DNA of 64,000 nucleotides, from positions 62,001-126,000 of the forward strand of contig NZ_BDCA01000007.1 in NCBI RefSeq assembly GCF_001613265.1. Direction: 5' to 3'. The DNA comes from Nocardia vermiculata NBRC 100427 (lineage in GTDB: Bacteria; Actinomycetota; Actinomycetes; Mycobacteriales; Mycobacteriaceae). Within the stretch, counting starts at the first letter, position 1. Each line of letters starts with the position of its first letter. The translations under genes were made by a program, and so were the position numbers. The notes under the pieces are model-generated. The model saw only the letters and a program-made list of their open reading frames with translations, was not told the origin of the DNA and made no database searches. Below, in pieces: positions 8,788-15,840 of this stretch.

Positions 8788-9764
8788 TCACCACCTTCGC
8801 GGCAGCGCTGAACACCGGGATGCGACGGGCCCTCGAGGATGATCCCAAGGTCGTGCTGATGGGCGAGGACATCGGCCGGCTGGGCGGTGTCTTCCGGGTG
8901 ACCGACACCCTGCAGAAGGATTTCGGCAACAACCGCGTCATCGACACGCCCCTAGCCGAGTCCGGCATCATCGGTACGGCTTTCGGCATGGCACTGCGTG
9001 GGTTCCGCCCGGTCTGCGAGATTCAGTTCGACGGGTTCGTCTACCCCGCCTTCGACCAGATCGTCTCGCAGGTCGCCAAGATCCACTATCGCACCGAGGG
9101 GAAGGTCCGCGCACCGATCACCATCCGGATCCCGTTCGGCGGCGGAATCGGTTCGGTGGAGCACCATTCGGAATCCCCGGAGGCGTACTTCGCACATACC
9201 GCGGGGCTGCGTGTCGTTTCGCCGAGCACGCCCGAGGATGCCTATCCGATGTTGCGTCAGGCGATCTCGTGCGACGATCCGGTGATCTTCCTCGAACCCA
9301 AGCGGCGCTATTGGGACAAATCCGATCTCGATTTCACCGCGCTGGACGCCGATCCGTATCCCCTCGACCGAGCTCGGGTCCGCCGGGCGGGACGAGACGC
9401 GACGATCGTCGCCTACGGCGGGATGGTCTCCACCGCCCTGACAGCCGCCGATATCGCTGCGGGAGAGGGCCGTTCGCTCGAGGTGATCGATCTGCGCAGC
9501 CTGTCCCCGATCGACTTCGACACCATCGAGCAGTCCGTGCACCGCACCGGCCGGTTGATCGTCACCCATGAGGCGCCGGTCTTCGCCGGCCTCGGTGCCG
9601 AGATCGCCGCCCGGATCGCGGAGCGGTGCTTCTACTATCTCGAGGCACCGATTTTGCGCGTCGGAGGCTTCGACATCCCGTATCCCCCGGCTAAGCTCGA
9701 ACGGCACCACATGCCCGACCCCGACCGCATCCTCGACGCGGTCGATAGGACGTTCGCCGCCTGA
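8784..9764 (+). CDS. bkdB: 2-oxoacid dehydrogenase E1 beta subunit
   Basis: A 326-residue transketolase-like beta subunit that completes the E1 heterotetramer. Recognisable blocks are VLMGEDIGRLGGVFRVTD near the N terminus, FGNNRVIDTPLAESGIIGTA, and the C-terminal transketolase domain (VAYGGMVSTAL, VIDLRSLSPIDFDTI, HEAPVFAGLGAEIAARI). Length matches the family. Its ATG overlaps the bkdA stop, which favours one-to-one synthesis of the two chains. The E2 gene follows after 71 bases. Confidence 0.92.
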   Translation: MITTFAAALNTGMRRALEDDPKVVLMGEDIGRLGGVFRVTDTLQKDFGNNRVIDTPLAESGIIGTAFGMALRGFRPVCEIQFDGFVYPAFDQIVSQVAKIHYRTEGKVRAPITIRIPFGGGIGSVEHHSESPEAYFAHTAGLRVVSPSTPEDAYPMLRQAISCDDPVIFLEPKRRYWDKSDLDFTALDADPYPLDRARVRRAGRDATIVAYGGMVSTALTAADIAAGEGRSLEVIDLRSLSPIDFDTIEQSVHRTGRLIVTHEAPVFAGLGAEIAARIAERCFYYLEAPILRVGGFDIPYPPAKLERHHMPDPDRILDAVDRTFAA

Positions 9765-9835
9765 GTTCACGGCCCCCGGGTCGCGAGGCGGCCCGCAGAG
9801 TTACGCCTGACCGCTCGTTCAGACAGAGGTGCCCG

Positions 9836-11308
9836 TTGGAAGACCCCGCTGTGGACGGCAACGACCACGTGCTCGAGTTCCGCCTGCCCGATCTCGGAGA
9901 AGGCCTGACCGAGGCCGAACTCCTCTCGTGGTCGGTCGCCGTCGGCGATACCGTCGAACTCAACCAGACCATCGCCGAGGTGGAAACCGCCAAGGCTCAG
10001 GTGGAGCTACCGTGTCCGTTCGCCGGGCAGGTCGCCGAACTACTGGCCCAGCCGGGCGATACGGTCGCGGTCGGCGCGCCGCTGATCCGGGTGCGGGTCG
10101 AGGCGGGGACCGCGGCACCGCCGGACGATGCACAGGCCCGCACCTCGGTGCTGGTCGGATACGGCCCCGGCGCCGAATCCGGCACCCGGCGACGCCGACC
10201 GGCGACGCGCAACGGAACCGCGCCGCCGGCCGATACCCCCGGCTCGGATATCTCGGGCGCCTCGGGCGCCTCCGGCGCCTCCGCCGCCGGTCCACCGCAG
10301 CCGGATGCGGCTCGCACGGACGCCCCGGCACATCCGGGGGACATTCCCCCGGAGTTTCCCGGCCGCCCACCGGCCACCCCGGCGGCCCGCCAGCTCGCGC
10401 GCGAACTGGGCATCAACATCTCCTTCGTCGCGGGGTCCGGACCGGGCGGTGCGGTGACGGTCGAGGACGTACGCCATGCGGTGCCGGTCTCCCAGCCACC
10501 GCGGCGGGCCCGGCCCGACGACGAGTCCGAGGAGACACCGCGCCCGGCCGCGCCCCCGGTGCCGACCATGCGTCCCGACGGCGGGATCATCCGGCCCACG
10601 CCGAGCGAACGCGAGACCCGCACCCCGGTCAGCGGCGTGCGCAAGCGCATCGCCGCGGCCATGACCGCCAGCGCCCGCACCATCCCACAGGCCAGCGCCT
10701 TCGTCAGCACCGATTTCACCGCGTCGATGGAACTGCTCGACCATCTGCGCAGCACCGACTCGTTCACCGGGTTGTCGCTGACTCCGCTCGCCCTGGTCGC
10801 GAAGGCCACACTGGCGGCGATGGCCGAATTCCCGGCGATCAACTCCGCCTGGGACGACGAGGCCAAACAGATCGTCACCAAGCATTATGTGAATCTCGGC
10901 ATCGCGGTGGCCACCGACCGTGGACTGCTCGTCCCCAATATCAAGGAGGCTCAGTCGCTGAGCCTGCGCGAGTTGTGCCGTGAGATCGGCTGGCTGGCCG
11001 ACGTCGCACGGGCGGGTTCGGCAACACCGGCCGATCTGCTCGGCGGCACCTTCACCATCAGCAATGTCGGCGTCTTCGGTGTGGACGCGGGTGTTCCGCT
11101 GGTGAACCCGGGCGAGGGCGCGATTCTGTGTCTCGGATCGATCCGCAAACAACCGTGGGTGTACCGCAACGAGACCGCGGTCCGCTGGATCACCACACTC
11201 GGGGTGAGCTTCGATCACCGCATGATCGACGGCGAGCTGGGCGCACGGTTCCTGTCGACGATCGCCTCACTCCTCGAGGACCCACTGACCCTGCTGGGCC
11301 GGGTCTGA
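9836..11308 (+). CDS. bkdC: 2-oxoacid dehydrogenase E2, dihydrolipoamide acyltransferase
   Basis: A protein of about 490 residues with the standard E2 layout. An N-terminal lipoyl domain has the lipoylated Lys in EVETAKAQVE (Lys53). An Ala/Pro/Ser-rich linker is followed by the E1/E3-binding domain (ATPAARQLARELGINIS), a second linker, and the catalytic domain ending in SFDHRMIDGELG (His461, Asp465). It transfers acyl groups from lipoamide to CoA in the cytoplasm. The first possible start is TTG 9836; GTG 9851 is a good alternative because GGAAG lies eight bases before it. One lipoyl domain only. No E3 gene is adjacent, so a dihydrolipoamide dehydrogenase encoded elsewhere must serve the complex. 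Confidence 0.92.
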   Translation: MEDPAVDGNDHVLEFRLPDLGEGLTEAELLSWSVAVGDTVELNQTIAEVETAKAQVELPCPFAGQVAELLAQPGDTVAVGAPLIRVRVEAGTAAPPDDAQARTSVLVGYGPGAESGTRRRRPATRNGTAPPADTPGSDISGASGASGASAAGPPQPDAARTDAPAHPGDIPPEFPGRPPATPAARQLARELGINISFVAGSGPGGAVTVEDVRHAVPVSQPPRRARPDDESEETPRPAAPPVPTMRPDGGIIRPTPSERETRTPVSGVRKRIAAAMTASARTIPQASAFVSTDFTASMELLDHLRSTDSFTGLSLTPLALVAKATLAAMAEFPAINSAWDDEAKQIVTKHYVNLGIAVATDRGLLVPNIKEAQSLSLRELCREIGWLADVARAGSATPADLLGGTFTISNVGVFGVDAGVPLVNPGEGAILCLGSIRKQPWVYRNETAVRWITTLGVSFDHRMIDGELGARFLSTIASLLEDPLTLLGRV

Positions 11309-11344
11309 GGCGGCGCGGCCGATATCCGGTGCCGCGGTACCGAT

Positions 11345-11809
11345 TCACTCGGGGTCGACGACCAACGCGGCGGCCGCGGCACGAATGATCGTGGGGATCT
11401 CGACGGACTTCCGGCTCTCGTTGTCGACGTAGACGTGCACGAAGGTGCCCGTGGCCGCCAGTTCCAGCTCCTCACCTTCGGAGCGCCCGGCGGCACCACC
11501 GCCGACGACGCGGAAGATCGCCAGATCGTAGGTGATGCTGGAACGGCCCAGACGCGTGATACGCAGCCCGACTCGCAACTGGTCCGGAAAGCTCAGCGAC
11601 CCGTGGTACCGACACGATGTCGTCGCCACCACGCCGATCGCGGGCAGCTCCCGGATATCGGTTCCGGTCGCCTCCATCAGCCAGGCGTTCACCGCGGTAT
11701 CGAAGTAGGAGTAGTAGGTCACGTTGTTGACGTGACCGTAATGGTCGTTGTCGGCCCAGCGCGTCGGCACCGGCCAAAGCACCGGATAGTCCTGCTGTGT
11801 GGTGGTCAC
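11345..11809 (-). CDS. Acyl-CoA thioesterase, hotdog fold (4-hydroxybenzoyl-CoA thioesterase type)
   Basis: A 154-residue hotdog-fold protein from GTG 11809. The motif RWADNDHYGHVNNVTYYSYFD has the Asp of the YbgC/4HBT active site (Asp-His-Tyr-Gly-His-Val-Asn). It should hydrolyse an acyl-CoA to free acid and CoA. A TTG at 11890 would add 27 residues rich in Ala/Val with no family match, so I reject it. It lies divergent to an MFS gene, 112 bp apart. Function in short-chain or aromatic CoA turnover is inferred; the preceding bkd operon makes CoA thioesters but transcription is opposite to it. Confidence 0.85.
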   Translation of the reverse strand: MTTTQQDYPVLWPVPTRWADNDHYGHVNNVTYYSYFDTAVNAWLMEATGTDIRELPAIGVVATTSCRYHGSLSFPDQLRVGLRITRLGRSSITYDLAIFRVVGGGAAGRSEGEELELAATGTFVHVYVDNESRKSVEIPTIIRAAAAALVVDPE

Positions 11810-11921
11810 CGGTCCGACAATAGCGACCGGAGCGACGGAGGCGGAGGCGGCAGCCTGCGTCACCACGAAGCCCGCGGCCGGCCGAACCAATGCGCACTCT
11901 TATTCCCGTAGCGTCGAATCG

Positions 11922-13256
11922 GTGAATTCATCAGTGCAGGTGGCACGGCGCGGGCGGGTTTCTCCTGCTGCGCGCCGGGCACGGGCGTCCGTCTTCGCAG
12001 TGTTCGCGCTCAACGGGTTCCTGGCCGCGCTGTGGGTGGTCCATATTCCGGTCATCACCGATCGCACGGGCGTATCTCATGGGGCACTGGGGCTGTTGAT
12101 CCTGGTCATGGCGGGCAGCGGGATCGCCGGGATGCAGGCGGCGGGCCCACTGTCCGACCGTTTCGGCAGTCGCGTGCCGGTCGGCGTGGCGGTGCTGTGG
12201 CTGGCGGTCGCGGTGAGCGGGCCCGCGTGGGCTACCGGGCCGGTCCAGCTCGGCCTCGCCCTCGCGGTCTTCGGATTCGGCAACGGCGCCCTCGACGTAT
12301 CGATGAACGCTCAGGCCGTCGAGGTCGAGCGCGCCTACGGCCGGCCGATCATGGCAGCTTTTCACGGGCTGTTCTCGTGTGGCGGGTTGGCCGGTTCGCT
12401 GGTGGGCGCGGCGGCGATGCACGCGGGCGTCGATATCCGTGCCGGGTTCGCGATTGCGGCCGTGGGGAGCCTGCTCGTCGTGGTGGCGACTGTGCCCGGG
12501 CTGCTGCCACCTTCGCGCGCTGTCTCGCACGTCGAAGCAGCCGGGCCGGCCGAATCGACATCGGGTGCGGCACCATCGGGGTCCTGGGGCACCGGCGTGG
12601 ATCGCCGGATCGGTGCGGCTGCTCCGGTGCGCGGCACCGCAGGCCGGCGTTCGAGCGGGTTCGTGTCGGTGATGGGACGGCTGCTCCCGCCCAGGGTCCT
12701 GGCGTTGGCGGCGATCGCCTTCGCCCTGTTGATGGCCGAGGGGGTTGCCAACGACTGGAGTGCGTTGCAGACCCATGAACATCTCGGGGTCAGCGATGCG
12801 ACGGCCGCACTGTCGTTCGGCGCTTTCTCGACCGCCATGACGGTCGGGCGTTTCACCGCGGATCGGATCAGCGGGCGGTTCGGACGGGTCGCGGTGGTGC
12901 GCTGGGGTTCCCTGCTCGGCGCCGCGGGACTGGCGGTGATCATGGCGTCGCCGTGGCTGCCGCTGAGCCTGGCCGGCTGGGTGCTGGCCGGACTCGGGCT
13001 GGCCGGCGGGGTTCCTCAGATTTTCACCGCGGCGGGGAATCTGGGGTCCTCGACCGCGGCGACGGATATGTCGAAGGTGTTCGGGCTGGGCTATCTGGGC
13101 TTCCTCGCGGGTCCGTCGATCATCGGCTGGTTGTCCCAGGCCACCTCGCTGACCACCGCATTCACCTTCCCGCTCGTCTCCGTACTGCTGTGCGCATGCT
13201 TTGCCGGCGTGGTCGGCACCGGAGCAGTTGTTGACCTCGAGGACAAAAACCTCTAG
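11922..13256 (+). CDS. MFS transporter, 12 transmembrane segments
   Basis: A 444-residue major facilitator protein from GTG 11922. About twelve hydrophobic helices are visible. Motif-A-like sequence PLSDRFGSRVPVGVAV follows helix 2, FGNGALDVSMNAQAVEVER follows helix 4, and there is a central hydrophilic loop of about 60 residues. The NxxxVExxxG-type helix 4 recalls the YfcJ/YbjJ-like or sugar/drug exporter branch; the substrate is unknown. The promoter of the next gene, a TetR regulator, lies inside its last codons, so the regulator may control both. I reject the longer frame from 11799, which would run into the thioesterase promoter. Confidence 0.85.
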   Translation: MNSSVQVARRGRVSPAARRARASVFAVFALNGFLAALWVVHIPVITDRTGVSHGALGLLILVMAGSGIAGMQAAGPLSDRFGSRVPVGVAVLWLAVAVSGPAWATGPVQLGLALAVFGFGNGALDVSMNAQAVEVERAYGRPIMAAFHGLFSCGGLAGSLVGAAAMHAGVDIRAGFAIAAVGSLLVVVATVPGLLPPSRAVSHVEAAGPAESTSGAAPSGSWGTGVDRRIGAAAPVRGTAGRRSSGFVSVMGRLLPPRVLALAAIAFALLMAEGVANDWSALQTHEHLGVSDATAALSFGAFSTAMTVGRFTADRISGRFGRVAVVRWGSLLGAAGLAVIMASPWLPLSLAGWVLAGLGLAGGVPQIFTAAGNLGSSTAATDMSKVFGLGYLGFLAGPSIIGWLSQATSLTTAFTFPLVSVLLCACFAGVVGTGAVVDLEDKNL

Positions 13257-13259
13257 AGT
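13231..13259 (+). promoter_or_regulatory. Leaderless promoter and operator of TetR gene
   Basis: A -35 TTGACC (13231-13236) and a -10 TAGAGT (13254-13259) are 17 bases apart. The expected start point falls on or one base before ATG 13267, giving a leaderless mRNA. The -35 is embedded in the near-palindrome TTGACCTCGAGGACAA (13231-13246), which closely matches TTGACCTGAAGTTCAA upstream of the SDR gene. Autorepression by the TetR protein is the likely meaning. Confidence 0.7.
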
Positions 13260-13266
13260 CAGCACC

Positions 13267-13842
13267 ATGGGCAGGCCACGGAACTTCGACACCGACGCCG
13301 TGGTGGACCGTGCGATGGACGCGTTCTGGACCCACGGCTACGCCAATACCTCACCGGCACAACTGGCTTCGGCCACCGGAATCGGAAAGGGCAGCCTCTA
13401 CAACACTTTCGGCAGCAAACGAGCACTGTTCGAACGAGCCCTGGCACGGTACAACCGCGCAGGAGCGGAACTGGCAGCGGAATGCATGTCCCGGCCGGGC
13501 ACCGCCCGGGACTGCATCGGCGACTTCCTGCGCCTGCTGGTCGATTCCGATCTCGCCGATCCGACGCGCCGCGGCTGCCTGGCCGTCAACACCGCCACCG
13601 AATTCTCGGGACGGGACCCCGAGATCATCCGGGCGGTCGCCGATATGCAGGAACGCACGGTCGCGACACTGGCGGCGCGAATCGACCAGGGGCGCCGCGA
13701 CGGGGACGTCGCGCGCGACACCGATCCACGCGGCGCCGCGGAGTTCCTGATGAACACCATCTCGGGGCTGCGCGTCATGGCCAAGACCTCCGAGGCATCG
13801 ACCCTCTACCGCATCATCGATTCAGCCCTGAAAACCCTCTGA
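13267..13842 (+). CDS. TetR/AcrR-family regulator
   Basis: A 191-residue regulator. The N-terminal HTH reads MGRPRNFDTDAVVDRAMDAF with LASATGIGKGSLYNTFGSKR, the classic recognition helix of the TetR_N fold. The C-terminal half has the RRGCLAVNTATEFS segment seen in the TetR_C_16-like/AcrR-type ligand domain found in many actinobacterial relatives that control oxidoreductase or reductase genes. It sits between an MFS gene and an SDR gene. The dyad TTGACCTnnAGnWCAA in front of both itself and the SDR gene suggests it represses both. Ligand unknown. The 3' end carries a short tandem duplication of AAAACCCTCTGAC, the first copy of which includes the stop codon. Confidence 0.93.
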   Translation: MGRPRNFDTDAVVDRAMDAFWTHGYANTSPAQLASATGIGKGSLYNTFGSKRALFERALARYNRAGAELAAECMSRPGTARDCIGDFLRLLVDSDLADPTRRGCLAVNTATEFSGRDPEIIRAVADMQERTVATLAARIDQGRRDGDVARDTDPRGAAEFLMNTISGLRVMAKTSEASTLYRIIDSALKTL

Positions 13843-13867
13843 CAAAAACCCTCTGACACATTCGAAG

Positions 13868-13890
13868 GACCGCTGCGGCGGCCCTTTTTC
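13868..13890 (+). terminator. Possible Rho-independent terminator after TetR gene
   Basis: GACCGCTGCGGCGGCC forms a short GC hairpin directly followed by CTTTTTCC. It lies 25 bases after the TetR stop and before the SDR promoter, which fits a terminator. The stem is imperfect. Confidence 0.45.
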
Positions 13891-13902
13891 CTACCCTAGT
13901 TT

Positions 13903-13918
13903 TTGACCTGAAGTTCAA
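13903..13918. promoter_or_regulatory. Operator-like dyad upstream of SDR gene
   Basis: TTGACCTGAAGTTCAA is an imperfect palindrome sharing TTGACCT and CAA ends with the element in the TetR promoter (13231-13246). It ends 13 bases before the SDR start codon, where bound repressor would block transcription. Confidence 0.6.
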
Positions 13919-13931
13919 GAAAGGAACCATC

Positions 13932-14720
13932 ATGGAACTGGAACTCGCCGGCAAGACCGCCGTCGTCACGGGCGCGGGCCGCGGCATCGGACTCGCCGTT
14001 GCCCAGACCCTGGCAGCGGAGGGCGTCCGGGTCGTCGGAGCCGCCCGCACGGTCACCCCCGAGCTCGAAAAGGCCACCGTTGCCGCCGTTTCCGCGGATC
14101 TGAGCCGACCCGAAGGATCAGCGGCGCTGATCGACGCCGCACTCGGCGAACTGGGCGGGATCGACATCCTGATCAACAATGTGGGCGGAGGCGATGTGGA
14201 TCGCCTGGGTATGGGCGGATTCCTCGACACACCGGACGAGCAGTGGCAAGAGATCTTCGACCTCAACCTCTTCAGCCCGATCTGGACCACCCGGGCGGCC
14301 CTGCCCAGCCTGCTCGAGCGCCGCGGAGCGATCGTGAACATCTCCTCGACCAGTGCGCGCATCCCCACCAGCGGCCCGATCGGGTACAGCGAGGCCAAGG
14401 CCGCACTCACCGTGCTGAGCAAACGACTCAGCGAGGAGCTGGCACCCCGCGGCGTGCGGGTCAACACCGTCACTCCCGGCGTGGTGGGCAGTTCGCTCTG
14501 GCGCGGCGCGGACGGGTTCGGAGCCAAACTCGCCGCCGCACAGGGGGTTACCCATGACGAGCTCTTGGCCGGCATCGCGGACAACTTCGGCATCTCCTCG
14601 GGCCGGATCTCCGAACCCGAGGAGGTCGCGACCCTGATTACGTTCCTGGTCTCGGAACGGGCCGCCAATATCGTCGGCTCCGACTACGTGATCGACGGCG
14701 GCAGCCTGAAGGCCGCCTGA
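13932..14720 (+). CDS. Short-chain dehydrogenase/reductase (SDR)
   Basis: A 262-residue classical SDR. The cofactor motif TGAGRGIG is at about 12-19, the NNVGG block follows beta-4, and the catalytic triad is Ser in NISSTSARIPTSG and YSEAK (Tyr-X3-Lys). The end DYVIDGGSLKAA is typical. It would oxidise or reduce an alcohol/carbonyl with NAD(P)H in the cytoplasm; the substrate cannot be read. AAAGGA precedes ATG 13932. Gene order and the shared dyad suggest control by the TetR protein just upstream, so it may detoxify the compound that the MFS protein exports. Confidence 0.93.
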   Translation: MELELAGKTAVVTGAGRGIGLAVAQTLAAEGVRVVGAARTVTPELEKATVAAVSADLSRPEGSAALIDAALGELGGIDILINNVGGGDVDRLGMGGFLDTPDEQWQEIFDLNLFSPIWTTRAALPSLLERRGAIVNISSTSARIPTSGPIGYSEAKAALTVLSKRLSEELAPRGVRVNTVTPGVVGSSLWRGADGFGAKLAAAQGVTHDELLAGIADNFGISSGRISEPEEVATLITFLVSERAANIVGSDYVIDGGSLKAA

Positions 14721-14736
14721 GCGACGACATACGAGT

Positions 14737-14766
14737 GCCGGCCCCGCGTCACCCTGCGGGGCCGGC
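14737..14766 (+). terminator. Hairpin terminator after SDR gene
   Basis: GCCGGCCCCGC (14737-14747) and GCGGGGCCGGC (14756-14766) form an 11-bp perfect stem with an 8-nt loop, 16 bases past the SDR stop. There is no U-run, as is common for actinobacterial terminators. Confidence 0.7.
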
Positions 14767-14800
14767 ATCGTCGTGTGAGTAAGGTAACCCCACCCGGTGT

Positions 14801-14821
14801 ATTTACCTAAGTTAAGTAAAT
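14801..14821. promoter_or_regulatory. MarR operator palindrome
   Basis: ATTTACCTAAG then TTAAGTAAAT makes a 21-bp palindrome with ten paired positions, only one mismatched, around a central G. It is AT-rich in a GC-rich setting and ends 18 bases before the MarR start, a classic autoregulatory site. Confidence 0.75.
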
Positions 14822-14839
14822 TGCCGGTAGGATGGTGCC

Positions 14840-15349
14840 GTGCCGCGTCGCGAAGGAATCCCCGAATCCGTGGTCGAGGCCGACTCCATCGAGGAACTGG
14901 AGCGCGCCCTGACTCGCGTCGCACATCTACTCACCCGCGCCCGGCGGCACGGGCGAACCGTGGCCGCGGCGGGTGTCACGCTCGACCGGGCCAACGTGCC
15001 CCTGTTACGCATGCTCGCCGACTCCGAGGAGCCGATGCGGCTGGGCGAACTGGCCGCTTGCCTCGGCGTGGAGGCACCGCACGTCACCCGGCAGATCCAG
15101 CGCCTGGAACGAGAGCGCTACGTCGACCGGGTGCCCGACCCCGACGATCGCAGAGCGCAGCGCGTCCGGATCACCGACGAGGGACGCGCGACCGTGGAGG
15201 CGATCCGCACGGTCAGCCGCCGCAATATGCGAGAAGCACTGGCCGAGTGGACGACCGCGGATCTACAGCTCCTGTCCACGCTGAGCCACCGCATGGTCGA
15301 CGATTTCCTCACCAACGCCGATCGCAACGAGGCGCTCGACGGTCGATGA
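14840..15349 (+). CDS. MarR-family regulator
   Basis: A 169-residue winged-helix protein from GTG 14840. The MarR core is clear: PLLRMLADSEEPMRLGELAACLGVEAP, recognition helix HVTRQIQRLERERYVDR, wing with DPDDRRAQRVRITDEGR, and C-terminal dimer helices. MarR proteins usually repress neighbouring efflux or catabolic genes and release on binding phenolics. Here the 21-bp palindrome directly upstream suggests autoregulation. No divergent partner exists and the next gene is convergent, so other targets must be distant. Confidence 0.9.
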   Translation: MPRREGIPESVVEADSIEELERALTRVAHLLTRARRHGRTVAAAGVTLDRANVPLLRMLADSEEPMRLGELAACLGVEAPHVTRQIQRLERERYVDRVPDPDDRRAQRVRITDEGRATVEAIRTVSRRNMREALAEWTTADLQLLSTLSHRMVDDFLTNADRNEALDGR

Positions 15350-15363
15350 CGACGATCCGTCCG

Positions 15364-15687
15364 TCAGGACGTACCGGCCCGCTTGTTCACGCGTATGGTC
15401 ACATCGGGCCACGGCGGGCGGCGAATCACCGCGATCAGCGACAGGGTCGTCGCCATCAGGCCGACGAAGATCCCGGTCAGCGCGATCGCGGTGTCATCGG
15501 TGACCGCATGCCATGTCGTCTTGCCGTCCGCGACGACGAACACTCCCAGTGGCCGGGCACGCCGGAATCGGCCCGCCGGTTTGGTCACCGGCACGACGGT
15601 CACACCTTCCGCAGTCCGGTACGGAGATCCGTAGATCGCGGAACTCCCGTCGACATCAGGCAGTTCGAACTGCTCCTGCACCGTCAT
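15364..15687 (-). CDS. Small membrane protein with GerW/YtfJ-like domain
   Basis: A 107-residue protein from ATG 15687, preceded by GGGAAGGGG. The segment AIYGSPYRTAEGVTVVPVTK and the following PLGVFVVADGKTTWHAV resemble the N- and C-terminal strands of GerW/YtfJ sporulation proteins, but the glycine-rich middle is missing. A single hydrophobic helix (about 73-95, ALTGIFVGLMATTLSLIAVI) is followed by a basic end, so it is membrane-bound. Non-sporulating actinobacteria carry such truncated relatives; their job is unknown. It lies downstream of pntB behind a hairpin terminator, so transcription is probably independent. Confidence 0.65.
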   Translation of the reverse strand: MTVQEQFELPDVDGSSAIYGSPYRTAEGVTVVPVTKPAGRFRRARPLGVFVVADGKTTWHAVTDDTAIALTGIFVGLMATTLSLIAVIRRPPWPDVTIRVNKRAGTS

Positions 15688-15784
15688 CTCGGCCCCTTCC
15701 CGGTTCCGCCGCCAACGCTCGGTGCCATCCGGCATCGTCGCCACTGTAGCCCGGCGCACGGTGCTGCGTCCCCCGGCAGCGGCG

Positions 15785-15815
15785 ACGGCCCGTGGCAACT
15801 GGTGCCACGGGCCGT
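15785..15815 (-). terminator. Terminator hairpin after pntB
   Basis: ACGGCCCGTGGCA and TGCCACGGGCCGT are perfect 13-bp arms around ACTGG, 26 bases past the pntB stop on the minus strand. No U-run follows. Confidence 0.75.
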
Positions 15816-15840
15816 CCCCGAGTGTTCGGAAGGGTTGCGA

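Noticed and set aside
11345..11890. Longer thioesterase from TTG 11890
   Set aside because: Extra 27 residues have no family match; GTG 11809 puts the hotdog core at a normal position.
13829..13857. Short direct repeat AAAACCCTCTGAC at the TetR gene end as a phage attachment site
   Set aside because: It is only a local tandem duplication; no integrase or tRNA is nearby.
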